The translations under genes were made by a program, and so were the position numbers. A stretch of 64,000 nt of DNA, taken from contig CANJKZ010000537.1 of assembly GCA_947471745.1 (NCBI GenBank), positions 441,501 to 505,500 on the forward strand. The letters run 5' to 3'. The notes under the pieces were generated by a model. That model had not been told where the DNA came from and did not search any database. It worked only from the letters and a program-made list of their open reading frames with translations. Position 1 is the stretch's first letter; the number at the start of each line of letters is the position of its first letter. This stretch comes from Closterium sp. Naga37s-1. Taxonomy: Eukaryota; Streptophyta; Zygnematophyceae; Desmidiales; Closteriaceae. This document shows positions 1-12,300 of this stretch, in pieces.

Positions 1-50
1 TCACTGCACTGCCCTCACCCTACTGTTTGCGCTGCCAGTCGTCTAGGGTC

Positions 51-3000
51 ATGGCTACCCCTAGTGTTCTAGTCTTTGACGCTGAGGGTCGGGCCATTGA
101 CTTTGAGGTCTGGGTGGATGACCTGCAGCTGTTCTTACAGTGCGATAGGGCAGATGGTCTCTCTCTCTTTGACCTCACCTCTGGCGCCTCCACTGCCCCT
201 GCTGCTGACGCCGACGCCACTGTTCGCTCCCAGTGGGCCACGCGCGACGCTGCTGCACGTCTTGCTGTGCGTCGCCACCTCCCTACCTCCGAGCGTGCAC
301 ACTTTAGTCAGTACAAGAGTGCTCAGACCTTGTACGACGCTGTAGTTGCGCGCTACTCCTCCCCTGCCACTGCTGCACTGAGCCGTCTCATGCTACCGTA
401 CCTCTTTCCTGACCTTGCTGCCTTTCCCACAGTCGCTGACCTCATTACGCACCTCCGCACTAGTGACACTCGCTACCGCGCTGCACTCCCTGCTGACTTC
501 TGCGCCAAGAACCCCCCCCCCATGTACATCACTCTTTACTACATAGTCACTCGCCTTCCTGACTCCCTTCGCGTAGTCAGGGACCACTTTCTCTCTGTCT
601 GTCCCACCACTCTCACTGTTGACCTCCTCGAGAAGTCCCTCCTAGCGGCCGAGAAGAGCATAGTCGCTGTAGGGGCCTCTCGTGGTGACCCGCGCACCCC
701 CATCTTTGAGGGGTGTTCCCCCTCCCCCCTTCTGCCCTCTGTTGCCTCTGCTGCTGCGGCCGACCTCCTTGGTCTTGAGTCGGTCGGTGTGGCGTCTGCC
801 CCTAGTGGGAGACGCCGCTCTGGCAAGGGCAAGGGGGGCAAGGGCGCTGGAGGAGCGAGCGGGGGCGGTGGAGGTGGAGGTGGCGGCAGTGGGGGGAGTG
901 GGGGTGGCGGTGGGAGTGGAGGTGGGGGTGGAGGAGTCAGTGGCGGCAGTGGAGGCGGAGGTGTCGGCGGCGGTGGCAGTGGGAGTGGAGGTGGCGGAGG
1001 TGGCGGCGGCGGAGGCGGAGGTGGAGGCGGCGGCAGTAGCGGAGGCGGCGGAGGCGGAGGAGGCGGCGGGGGTGGAGGTGGTGCTGGTCGCGGGTCTTCG
1101 CAGAGGAGTGGCTCCGGTGGTGGCTCGCGCCAGCAGCAGCAGCGTGGTCGTGACACCTTGTCCCCTCAGCAGCTTCGTGAGTGGTACACTGCGCGTCAGC
1201 GAGGTGGGGGTTTTGGTCCGTGCTCCTACGTTTTGCGCACCGGCGACCGTGCGGGTGAGCAGTGTGGGGGTCCCCACCCCACTCAGCGCTGCTTTGGCCG
1301 CCTGACGGACGCGTGGCGTCACCAGTTCCCGGAGGCCTCAGAGATCCCTCGTTGGGGTGACCTGTCCAGGGCGGGTGTTGCCATCTATGATCTTGACTTT
1401 GATGCTATTCTCTCTGCCATGTATGCTGTGTCTATTAGTGATGAGGGTGACTGTTACCGGTGTTTCCCGCCCGATCCGGGTATTGAGACTGCTGCTCTAG
1501 GTCCTGGTGAGGCTGCTGCCCTAGGTGCTTGCGACGCTGCTGCCCTAGGTGCTCGTGTGTCTGCGTCCTCAGGTACTGGTGAGTCTGCGCTCTCAGGTAC
1601 TACGTCGGCTTCGGCCTCCCTCACCTTCACCCTTGACTCTGGGGCGTCTCGCTCCTTCTTTAGGGACCGCACCACACTCACACCGCTGAGTCGACCGGTT
1701 GCAGTGTCTCTGGCTGACCCCTCTGGGGGTCCTGTCCTGTCTCGCTTCTCCACAGTCCTCCCGTGTCCGGCGGCTCCCTCTGGCACCCTGTCTGGTCTCT
1801 ACCTCCCCTCGTTCTCTACGAACCTGGTGAGTGGTGCTGACCTACAGGATGCGGGTGTACACCAGTTCACTCCTGCGCGTCAGCGGGTGACGCACTGTAC
1901 AGAGGCTCGCACAGGCCGACACCTGGCTACGTTTACCCGTCAGCCGGGGTCGAGCCTGTACACACTGACCACTGCGTCTCCTCCCGTTACTGAGTCTGGT
2001 AGAGTCGCTTCGTCGGGTCAGGTGTTTGCTGCTGCGTCCAGGTCTGGTCCTGAGTCTGCCCCCTGTTCTTGTCGTCTCCTGTCTCACGAGACTCTTCTCT
2101 GGCACCACCGTCTTGGTCACCCCTCTCTGCTTCGGCTCAGAGGCATGGCCTCCCGTCTTCTAGTGTCTGGTCTCCCCCGGTCCCTCCCTCCCCTTCCTCA
2201 GGGCCCTGGCCCTACCTGTGTCCCCTGTGTCGAGGGGCGCCAGCGTGCTGCCCCTCACTCCTCCCAGTTTCCTCCGACAGAGGCCCCGTTGCAGACGCTC
2301 CACATGGACGTGTGGGGCCCAGCCCGCGTCCGTGGGCAGGGTCACGAGCGCTACTTCCTGCTCGTTGTTGACGACTACTCGCGTTACACCGCAGTCTTCC
2401 CCTTGCGCGGCAAGGGTGATGTCACTGAGGTGCTGATCGACTGGATCCGCGCAGCTCGTCTCCAGCTCAGGCAGAGCTTTGGCTCCGACTTTCCTGTTCT
2501 GCGTCTGCACTCGGACAGAGGCGGAGAGTTCTCCTCTGGCCTTCTGCGAGCCTACTGTCGTGCACGAGGCATCCGTCAGACCTTCACGCTCCCGGACTCT
2601 CCGCAGCAAAATGGGATTGCTGAGCGCCGCATTGGCATGGTCATGGACGTCGCTCGTACGTCTATGATGCATGCGGCTGCCCCCCATTTTCTGTGGCCGT
2701 TTGCGGTGAGGTACGCGGCACGTCAGATCAACCTTCACCCCAGGGTCTCCAGGCCGGAGACCTCCCCAGCCTTGCTGTGGACCGGGAAGGTGGGCGATGC
2801 GTCGGCGTTCCGGGTCTGGGGATCTCGGGCGTTTGTCCGCGACTTGTCTGCGGACAAACTGTCCCCTCGTGCTACTCCTTGCGTCTTCCTGGGGTTCCCC
2901 CCAGACGCGCCTGGGTGGCAGTTCTACCACCCCACCTCTCGCCGTGTTCTGTCCTCTCAGGACGTCACGTTCGACGAGTCGGTACCCTACTACCGCCTCT

Positions 3001-6000
3001 TCCCCTACCGCACTCCGTCCCCCCCCCCGCCCCCGCTCTTCCTTGTACCAGGTCCCCCCCCGGTAGACCCCCTCCCCCCTCAGGGTCCTGCCCCTTCAGG
3101 TGTGTCCCAGGTAGACGCAGTCGAGCCTGTCGAGGTCACTGGTGACTCTGGTGCTGCTGGGGGTGCTGAGCCTGGGGGTGCTGGGCCTGGGGATGCTGGG
3201 CCTGGGGGTGCTGAGCCTGGGGGTGCTGAGTCTGGGGGTGCTGAGTCTGGGGGTGCTGAGCCTGGGGGTGCTGAGCCTGGGGGTGCTGAGCCTGGGGGTG
3301 CTGAGCCTGGGGGTGCTGAGTGTGGGGGTGCTACGCCTGGGGGTGCTTTGCCTGGGGGTGCTGGACCTGGGAGTGCTGCGCCTGGAGGTCCTCCGCCTCG
3401 AGTTTCTACGCGTGCTTTGTCTCGCCGGGAGCCACTCTCTCCACAGGAGCTGCGCGAGTGGTTTGCCCGGCGCTGGAGCCGTGCTGCTGGTGCTGGAGGT
3501 TCGTCGGCTACTGAGGGTGCTGCTGTTGCGGGTCCCGGAGGTGCTCGTACTGGGAGTACTGGAGCTGCTGGGCCTGCGGGTTCGACTGGAGCTGGTGCTG
3601 CTGAGGGTGTTGGAGCTGAGACTACCACTGGCGGTCCTGCTGGGGATGCTCCTGGTGTTGCTCGAGGTTCTGGAGCTACTGGAGGTGCTGCTGGAGCGGG
3701 TGCTCCTGCTGGGGGTACTGGTGCTGTCCCTGCTGTTTCTGGCGTAGCTACGCGGCCTCGACCGTACTTCGTTCCACTCCTGCAGCAGGTTCTTGGTCTT
3801 CCGCCCTCTCCTGGTCCTCCTCCTCTCTTGGAGGGTCCACAGCCTGTCCCGTCGCGGTCACTGCTACAGCCTACCTCCCCTTTACCTGCTCCTTCTCCCT
3901 ACACTGGTCCTACTGGAGGTCTTACTGAGCGTCGTGAGCCTGCGTCTCGCCCTGCGTCGCCTGTCCGTGCTGCTCGCGCTAGTGGTCGTGGTTCGCGTCA
4001 GCGTCCTCCTCCTGTCCCTGGCACGCACAGGATGTCTCTGCGTCCGTCTACTGCTCCTCTGCGTGCCCCTTTGCCTTCTCCTCTTGAGTCCTCTCTTCCT
4101 GCTCTTCCCGACCCTGCGTCGGACTCTCTTCGTGCTGCCAGTCCTACTGTCACGCGTCTCCTTGCTACTGTCGTCACTGACCCTTCCTTCGAGTCTACTG
4201 CTGCGTCTGCCCTAGTTACTGAACTCGTCGACTTTGCTGCTCGCTGTCGCCTAGACTACGCTGCTAGTCTTGTCGCTGAGTCTGGGTCTGCCTGTCCTCC
4301 GTCAGTCGGGGGTGAGTGTGCCCTTGGCACGGACGTCCTTGAGGACAGGCAGGAGGAGTTCCAGTGTCTGGCAGCTACTTCACCTCATCTCGTGTCCGTA
4401 CTGCTTACCCCTGAGGGAGACCCGGATGCACTTGACATCCCGACTCCGCGCTCTTACGCGGAGGCGATAGAGGGTCCCTACTCCTCTCAGTGGCAGGCAG
4501 CTATGGATGCAGAGATGGCTTCCTGGAAGTCCACAGGCACCTACGTTGACGCTGTCCCCCCTCTTGGGGCGAACATCGTCAGTGGCATGTGGATCTTCAG
4601 GGTGAAGCGGCCGCCGGGTTCTCCGCCTGTCTTCAAGGCACGTTACGTGGCTCGTGGCTTCAGTCAGCGACAGGGAGTTGACTACTTTCAGACCTTCTCC
4701 CCCACCCCGAAGATGACCACTCTTCGGGTGCTGCTACACGTTGCTGCTCACCGTGACTACGAGCTGCACTCTCTCGACTTCAGCACTGCTTTCTTGCAGG
4801 GCAGCCTGCACGAGGAGATCTGGCTGCGCCGCCCACTTGGCTTCACTGGGTCTTTCCCTCCTGGTACCCAGTGGAGTCTCCGGCGTCCAGTCTACGGTCT
4901 CCGCCAGGCGCCACGTGAGTGGCACGACACACTGAGGACTACGCTTGCGGCTCTTGGGTTTGCTCCTTCTACTGCCGACCCGTCGCTGTTTCTACGCACC
5001 GACACCTCTCTGCCGCCGTTCTACATCCTCGTGTACGTCGACGACTTGGTCTTTGCCACAGCTGACACTGCTGGACTCGCCCACGTGAAGTCCGAGCTGC
5101 AGAAGAGACACACGTGCACAGACCTGGGTGAACTGCGCAGCTACCTTGGCTTGCAGATCACCCGGGACAGAGCACGCCGCACCATTACCCTGACTCAGTC
5201 ACACATGGTGCAGCAGGTCCTTCAGCGCTTCGGCTTCACGTACTCCTCGCCTCAGGCCACTCCTCTGCCTACTCGCCACTCACTCTCAGCTCTGCCTTCG
5301 GATGAGTCAGTAGAGTCGAGTGGCCCGTATCCAGAGCTTGTTGGCTGCCTCATGTACCTGATGACCTGCACACGACCTGACCTTGCATACCCTCTTAGCA
5401 TTCTTGCACGCTATGTTGCTCCTGGGAGACACCGACCAGAGCACATGGCTGCAGCGAAGAGGGTGTTGCGATACTTGTGCAGTACGTCGGGCATGGGACT
5501 AGTGCTTGGAGGGCGGAGTCCAGTGGTCCTCACTGGGCACGCGGACGCTTCTTGGGCTGACGACCAGGCTACGCAGCGGTCGTCGCAGGGTTACACCTTC
5601 AGTCTTGGTTCCGGCTCTGTCTCGTGGCGAGCTACTCGCTCGTCCTCTGTTCTCGGCTCCAGTTGTGAGGCTGAGATCTACGCCGGGGCCATGGCTGCAC
5701 AGGAGCTTCGCTGGCTCACCTACCTGCTGACTGACCTTGGAGAGCCGCCTCGTTCTCCTCCAGTGCTGTACGTAGACAACAAGGCCATGCTGGCCTTGTG
5801 TCGAGAGCAGCGCTTGGAGCACAGAACGAAGCACATTGCTCTCCGTTACTTTCTTGCTCGTGAGCTGCAGCAGCGTGGTCAGTTGCGACTTGCGTACGTG
5901 GCCTCTCAGGCCAACACTGCTGATGTGTTCACCAAGGCACTTGCGCCTTGTGACCATCAGCGCTTCTGCACTCAGCTGGGTCTTGTACCTGTCTTGCCTC

Positions 6001-6017
6001 ACTTGCTCTCCTCTTGA
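51..6017 (+). CDS. Copia-type Gag-Pol polyprotein (about 1988 residues)
   Basis: Single frame starting at the ATG at 51; the frame is open upstream, but no earlier ATG is seen in the 50 visible bases. Residues 1-260 are UBN2-like Gag. Residues about 263-347 are an extreme poly-Gly linker. A Cys/His cluster follows (C..C.GPHP..RC near 1220-1290), which may replace the usual CCHC knuckle. Protease has LDSGAS near residue 528. Integrase has WHHRLGHPS near 684 and the catalytic triad in DVWGP, HSDRGGE and GIAERR (about 753, 820, 855). A Pro/Gly/Ala-rich linker, with a penta-peptide repeat GGAEP at about 3160-3330, precedes reverse transcriptase (FSTAFLQG, YVDDLVF near 1662). RNase H has HADASWADD near 1830 and EHRTKHIALRYF near the end. 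This is a mobile-element protein, not a host gene. Confidence 0.92.
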   Translation: MATPSVLVFDAEGRAIDFEVWVDDLQLFLQCDRADGLSLFDLTSGASTAPAADADATVRSQWATRDAAARLAVRRHLPTSERAHFSQYKSAQTLYDAVVARYSSPATAALSRLMLPYLFPDLAAFPTVADLITHLRTSDTRYRAALPADFCAKNPPPMYITLYYIVTRLPDSLRVVRDHFLSVCPTTLTVDLLEKSLLAAEKSIVAVGASRGDPRTPIFEGCSPSPLLPSVASAAAADLLGLESVGVASAPSGRRRSGKGKGGKGAGGASGGGGGGGGGSGGSGGGGGSGGGGGGVSGGSGGGGVGGGGSGSGGGGGGGGGGGGGGGGSSGGGGGGGGGGGGGGAGRGSSQRSGSGGGSRQQQQRGRDTLSPQQLREWYTARQRGGGFGPCSYVLRTGDRAGEQCGGPHPTQRCFGRLTDAWRHQFPEASEIPRWGDLSRAGVAIYDLDFDAILSAMYAVSISDEGDCYRCFPPDPGIETAALGPGEAAALGACDAAALGARVSASSGTGESALSGTTSASASLTFTLDSGASRSFFRDRTTLTPLSRPVAVSLADPSGGPVLSRFSTVLPCPAAPSGTLSGLYLPSFSTNLVSGADLQDAGVHQFTPARQRVTHCTEARTGRHLATFTRQPGSSLYTLTTASPPVTESGRVASSGQVFAAASRSGPESAPCSCRLLSHETLLWHHRLGHPSLLRLRGMASRLLVSGLPRSLPPLPQGPGPTCVPCVEGRQRAAPHSSQFPPTEAPLQTLHMDVWGPARVRGQGHERYFLLVVDDYSRYTAVFPLRGKGDVTEVLIDWIRAARLQLRQSFGSDFPVLRLHSDRGGEFSSGLLRAYCRARGIRQTFTLPDSPQQNGIAERRIGMVMDVARTSMMHAAAPHFLWPFAVRYAARQINLHPRVSRPETSPALLWTGKVGDASAFRVWGSRAFVRDLSADKLSPRATPCVFLGFPPDAPGWQFYHPTSRRVLSSQDVTFDESVPYYRLFPYRTPSPPPPPLFLVPGPPPVDPLPPQGPAPSGVSQVDAVEPVEVTGDSGAAGGAEPGGAGPGDAGPGGAEPGGAESGGAESGGAEPGGAEPGGAEPGGAEPGGAECGGATPGGALPGGAGPGSAAPGGPPPRVSTRALSRREPLSPQELREWFARRWSRAAGAGGSSATEGAAVAGPGGARTGSTGAAGPAGSTGAGAAEGVGAETTTGGPAGDAPGVARGSGATGGAAGAGAPAGGTGAVPAVSGVATRPRPYFVPLLQQVLGLPPSPGPPPLLEGPQPVPSRSLLQPTSPLPAPSPYTGPTGGLTERREPASRPASPVRAARASGRGSRQRPPPVPGTHRMSLRPSTAPLRAPLPSPLESSLPALPDPASDSLRAASPTVTRLLATVVTDPSFESTAASALVTELVDFAARCRLDYAASLVAESGSACPPSVGGECALGTDVLEDRQEEFQCLAATSPHLVSVLLTPEGDPDALDIPTPRSYAEAIEGPYSSQWQAAMDAEMASWKSTGTYVDAVPPLGANIVSGMWIFRVKRPPGSPPVFKARYVARGFSQRQGVDYFQTFSPTPKMTTLRVLLHVAAHRDYELHSLDFSTAFLQGSLHEEIWLRRPLGFTGSFPPGTQWSLRRPVYGLRQAPREWHDTLRTTLAALGFAPSTADPSLFLRTDTSLPPFYILVYVDDLVFATADTAGLAHVKSELQKRHTCTDLGELRSYLGLQITRDRARRTITLTQSHMVQQVLQRFGFTYSSPQATPLPTRHSLSALPSDESVESSGPYPELVGCLMYLMTCTRPDLAYPLSILARYVAPGRHRPEHMAAAKRVLRYLCSTSGMGLVLGGRSPVVLTGHADASWADDQATQRSSQGYTFSLGSGSVSWRATRSSSVLGSSCEAEIYAGAMAAQELRWLTYLLTDLGEPPRSPPVLYVDNKAMLALCREQRLEHRTKHIALRYFLARELQQRGQLRLAYVASQANTADVFTKALAPCDHQRFCTQLGLVPVLPHLLSS

Positions 6018-6222
6018 CCTTACTTGTACTGTCACATATATATACCTGCTCTTGCTTGTCTAGCTCTATATATATATGTGTACTCCTGCATGTGAACTGG
6101 CCTTGTGGCCTTGTCGTTGTGCTCGGACTGTGTGGTGACGTTGTGATCCACCCTGAGCTTGCTCTGCTTTGCTTGACTGGTCTTGTGACCCCTTGTTCTC
6201 CCCCACTTTGCCTATGGGGGTG

Positions 6223-6440
6223 TGTCAGAACATTATATAGCTTATGCTGTTGTGTAGGCTATAGTGGGGTATCCCATAGGGGGTACAACCCAATTAGGGT
6301 TTTCCATATGTACTCACCTCATTCATAGTTCATTCATCCTCGTTCTTCATTCTTCTCAATTCTTCGCTCATGCCTTCGCTCATTGTACTCTTGCTTCGAT
6401 AGTGCAATTCTAGCTCGTTCACTCAATTGCACTCGTAACA
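6223..6440 (+). repeat. Probable 3' LTR of the copia element
   Basis: About 205 bases after the Gag-Pol stop, a G-rich tract (ATGGGGGTG, 6214-6222) is followed by TGTCAGAACATTATATAG. This fits a polypurine tract joined to an LTR starting TGT, with a TATA-like element just inside. A matching ACA end occurs at 6438-6440; a second possible end lies near 6452. No second LTR copy is present in the window, so the boundaries are inference. Confidence 0.42.
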
Positions 6441-6497
6441 CATATCGTAACACATGTCATCCTGGGCGCGAAGTTCAGGTTGCGCCCCCCAAACTCG

Positions 6498-6529
6498 CGA
6501 TCGATATGGCCGCTTCGCCATATCGATCG
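6498..6529. repeat. Perfect hairpin, 13-bp arms, 6-base loop
   Basis: The arm CGATCGATATGGC (6498-6510) is exactly complementary to 6517-6529, separated by CGCTTC. It lies 58 bases beyond the inferred LTR end. It could be a chance palindrome, a remnant of a small DNA transposon end, or part of the retroelement flank. Confidence 0.6.
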
Positions 6530-7350
6530 TGTAAAGAGTGGGTGACAAGATCGCGGGAGCAAATATAGTGTACCCTCTCCAGCTTCTACGAAATCTGGTT
6601 ACCTTGTTGATTCACACGCTTCAGTGCCACACTCGCGTTCCATACCGATCTTCCAGCGGGTCGATCCGCTTCAGGGGACGCGTCCTTGGCCAGTTCTACG
6701 CTTCACTATTGTTCATGGACTGAACCCCAACTCCAACATCGGTTGAGTGGCTTTGTCAGAGACTGCAGGCACGGACCAATGTTCCAGGCAAAAAGGTCCG
6801 TCACTGCGATACTGGCCAATTGTGAGAGCGAAACAGAAGAGGAACGAGTATCACCAACGAAGATTGTTGCGATCACTGGACTATAGTACCCTTGTGGGCC
6901 GAGCGGAGATTACACTGATACGGCCACACAGCCTAAAAAGATGACGAGCCCTGAAATGGGCAGAGTCAGGCCGCATTCCGGGCTCGTAACAGGCTGCTAC
7001 AAACAGCTTTTGCAGTCGCACTCCAAGAATGTTGGAGGCCCCCAAAAATCCCCAAAAGAGGGCTAGAGGTGGGGATCGTGTGGGGTCGCGCGGTGTCGGT
7101 GGGAGTCGTTTAGACGATCGCCTGTTACGAGGTTGGCTGTTTGTAACAGGCCGGAATACTCTCTCATAATCGTGGTAGTCCGTCATGCAGTGTGGGACCG
7201 AATATCCACCCGAATTTGCAAAGTAGGCCGGGTCGGACTCGGACGGACACTGCCATTATGGCCACCTTCTGTTTGCCATCACCAACTCAGTTTCCGAGCT
7301 TAGCCCAGTTCGTCCCTGCAAACACACGTCTTCATAGCCTCCCACCAGGG

Positions 7351-7360
7351 TTATAAAACC
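7351..7360 (+). promoter_or_regulatory. TATA-like box upstream of CDKB
   Basis: TATAAAA lies at 7352-7358, about 40 bases before the ATG at 7399. The spacing would give a very short 5' leader. This is a positional inference only. Confidence 0.35.
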
Positions 7361-7398
7361 AGGCTTGGTCCCTCTCATTTTCGATACTATCTTTTGCC

Positions 7399-8876
<1,478 letters not shown>

Positions 8877-9342
8877 GTCCGCCACATCCAATGCCCCCCA
8901 TGCATCCCATACCAACTCCTTTTTTTGTTATTGCATGTTGTCAAGATGATGCGGGATATGATCTGTATTTTGTTTCATTTCCAATGACTGCAGAGCCTGC
9001 TCTTTCAAACCCAGCCTTGGAACTTTGATGGCTTAGTGTAGCACAAGTTTGCCACAACCGTGAGAGTGGTTTGGGTGTTCCAAGTACTGGTACGGTACTG
9101 TGATTGAGTTGAGTGCGAAACACTTCACATGCTATGACAGCACTAGGTTCCACTGCCTCCCGTACAACAAGCAGAGACAAACCATGTCCCTATAAGTAGA
9201 TTTTCACAACCTCACAATGCTTCATGCGCCGCCGAGATGCCAAGAACTCCTGGAGTAAGGGAATGAATGATGCAATGGCGGGTGCACTTAACTCATGAAT
9301 AGGGCAAACAGTTTAGAAGGAAAATAACCAAAAATATCGTAT
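8877..9342. other. Convergent intergenic spacer between CDKB and the phosphatase gene
   Basis: Holds the 3' ends of two converging genes. It is relatively AT-rich. No convincing ORF or RNA gene was seen, and no clear AATAAA on either strand. Confidence 0.5.
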
Positions 9343-12300
9343 TTACGCACCCGTGTCCAGCTCATAACATGGGCCTACACGTTGCTTACAGCTGGAAAAG
9401 GGTGAATAAATTGGACGAACAGGAAACTTCAAATTGCAAGTGGCACAGAAAGCATGCATGTGAAAAGAAGGGTAAGTGGTCGTTGAGGGAAGCAGGCAAG
9501 AAAGGTAAGTACCATGAAGAAAGTGGAGTGGCCGATGACAGCGATGGTGGCCTCGGGGCACGTGGAAAGAAAACGACGAAATTCTCCCACGCGCTTGCGT
9601 AGGGCGGCTGGTGGGAGACAAGGGAGGGGGTGAGGGCGGGGGGGGTAATGCATGCTGACCTGTAATGCGTAGGAAGGAGAGGAGTGGAGCACAGACGAAT
9701 GGACGAGGAAAGGGATGAGGCTATTCCGGAAGGAGCGGTTGCTGTGAGTGAGAGATTATAAATATCAAAATGAATGGAATAAGGAGCGCAATGAGAGGTG
9801 AGGAGGAGAGGAGGGCGGAGTGGGGAAAAGGTGGGGAGTGGAAACGAGCAGATGGGTGATGGCGAGGCACAGGAGAGAGGGAAAGCCACCAGGATGGGGT
9901 TTGGCATGGCTGTGAACAGCACAGGTTGGCGTAATAGCCATGGGCGCTGCCCACCAGCACAGACGCACACCACTTGCTCATACCTCATGCATGTGCACGC
10001 CCATGCTCTCCTACCATAGTACACCATCACACACCCATCCTCACCCCTCCCCTCCACCCCCCCTCCTCCCCCTCCGCCTACCATTTTTTTCAGCTTTCAA
10101 GATACTACCGTGTTATGTTGGTGTGCCATTCAACAGCAGCCCCTGCGTGTACTCCCCTCACCACCTCACCACCCCCCACGTGCCTTACCATGCTAAAGGC
10201 AACGGCACACACACCTCTGGGCTCATGCAGGGAGGGCGCATTCCAAGCAGCGGAGGTGGCAGGAGGCAGAGCGGCGGCAGCCAAAGTGGGGGCGAGGGGC
10301 AGGAGGACTGTGCAAAGCGGAGAGGACGCTACCGCACCCGATGCAACTGCTGCTGCTGCTGCTGCTGCTGCTAGGACCACGATCGGTGCAGGGGAGGTCG
10401 GTGCTGCAGGGGGCGGTGCGGCAGGAATTGCAGGAGGAGTGCGTGTGGAAGGAAGGGGTGTGGGGGGAGGGTGGGACTGGTGGTGGGGCCACCAGTGGTG
10501 CGGGAGGTGAGAGAAGGAGAGGAAGGGGAACGGGAAGTCGGAGGCGAGTATCTGCACACACACGTGCACGCATGCACATGCACACACGCATGCACATGCA
10601 CACACGCATGCACATGCACACACGCATGCACATGCACACACGCATGCACATGCACACACGCATACATGCACACACGCATGCACATGCACACACGCATGCA
10701 CATGCACACACGCATGCACATGCACACACGCATGCACATGCACACACGCATGCACATGCACACACGCATGCACATGCACACACGCATGCACATGCACGCA
10801 CGCATGCACATGCACACACGCATGCACATGCACGCACGCATGCACATGCACGCACGCATGCACATGCACGCACGCATGCACATGCACGCACGCATGCACA
10901 TGCACGCACGCATGCACATGCACGCACGCATGCACATGCACGCACGCATGCACATGCACGCACGCATGCACATGCACGCACGCATGCACATGCACGCACG
11001 CATGCACATGCCATGCACACACGCATGCACATGCACGCACGCATGCACATGCACGCACGCATGCACATGCACGCACGCATGCACATGCACGCACGCATGC
11101 ACATGCACGCACGCATGCACATGCACGCACGCATGCACATGCACGCACGCATGCACATGCACGCACGCATGCACATGCACACGTACACACAGAAACACGC
11201 ACACACACATGCACAGACATGTGAGCACATGCACATGCAGGAAGTGCCCTGTGAGCCCATGGATGGTAACCATGAAGAGTGGCGCATGGTGAGCAGGTAC
11301 GAATGCCATGATTCAGATGCCAACACATACACACACAATAAAAGAACCGAGCACACCACCCCACCCTACCCCACCCCACGTCATCCCACCCCACCTCACC
11401 GTACCCCAGGCCCTCTGCAACCTCATGCGCGCACCTCGTTGTCACGGCCCATGTCCCCAGGGCCCGCCACATGCTCTGAGTGCAGCGCACACACACGCAC
11501 AGGGCACGGCAGGGGTGAGTGCGGCAGGGGCGAGTGCGGTAGCGCACGGCAGGGGGGGAGAGAGGGCAGCAGAGCAGGAGCAGCCAGGGTGGTGGGGGTC
11601 GCAGGTTGGGAGGCACTGGAACGGGCGTGTGTTGGTCCGTGGTGTGTGTGAGGACATGGGTGAAGGGAGTTTGATGTTTTTGCAGGTGCGTTAAAGGGAT
11701 GATTAGGTGAGTTGGAGGGCTGTGGTGCGGTGCAGCATGGTGGGTCAGGAATGGTGGTGGTGGTGCAGGGGGCGTTGCAGTGGCATGTGGTGGCGGTGGG
11801 AGTGTTGAGGTGCAAGGCGTAGCAGAGAGTCTCCAGCGCACGGGAGAGTGGCGACACGAGGACCTGATGGAGCATGTACAGGAGGGGAGAAAGGGACAGG
11901 GGGGCAGGAGGATGGGAGGACAGGAGGGCATGAGAACAGGAGGACAGGAATCAGGCGATGAGATGAAGAAATGAAGAAAGGGGGAGGGGATGGTGGCATG
12001 GAGGGGCAGATGGAAGGTTGGGAAGGGAACACGGAAAGCTGAGGCCACATTTGGCGAAACACTTATGGGCAGGCCCTACTTCCCTGTGTGCAGCCCTGCA
12101 CAGGGCCCGTATAAGCAATATAAGCAATTGCAGACTCACTAGTTGCGATTTTTGGGCAATGCGGATGAGCGTGGGGTGGAGATCCATGGCCTGATGTGAG
12201 GGGGGTAGGCAGCAGTGGGAGGAGAAGCAGAGAGAGGAGCAGCAGCGGGACAAGTGCAGGGGATGTGTGGAGGGCGATTAGCACACTGATGGGAGAGAGA

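Larger units (their letters stand above)
1..6440 (+). mobile_element. Ty1/copia LTR retrotransposon, 3' part including internal region and probable 3' LTR
   Basis: The internal region carries, in order, Gag, aspartic protease, GAG-pre-integrase/integrase, reverse transcriptase and RNase H. Integrase before reverse transcriptase is the Ty1/copia order. The 5' LTR and primer-binding site would lie before base 1, so the element is cut by the window edge and both LTRs cannot be compared to date it. The visible coding part looks whole (one uninterrupted frame), which with the crisp domain motifs suggests a young insertion. The 3' boundary is set by a purine-rich tract followed by a TG...CA segment. 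GC-rich codon use resembles the host genes. Confidence 0.9.
6441..7398. other. Intergenic region between the copia element and the CDK gene
   Basis: No coding frame with recognisable features on either strand. It contains a perfect inverted repeat at 6498-6529. The last 60 bases hold a TATA-like box before the kinase start. Confidence 0.6.

Noticed and set aside
3142-4215. Plus-strand frames rich in LGVLSLGVL and LLVLLL inside the copia element
   Set aside because: Alternative-frame shadows of the GGAEP repeat and Pro/Ser-rich linker of the polyprotein.
10105-12048. Long frames of Cys/Val/His/Ala or THAHA repeats on both strands
   Set aside because: By-products of the 18-bp array. Only short segments at the edges (RALGTWAVTT, ILASDFP) have real protein character and they fit the phosphatase exons.
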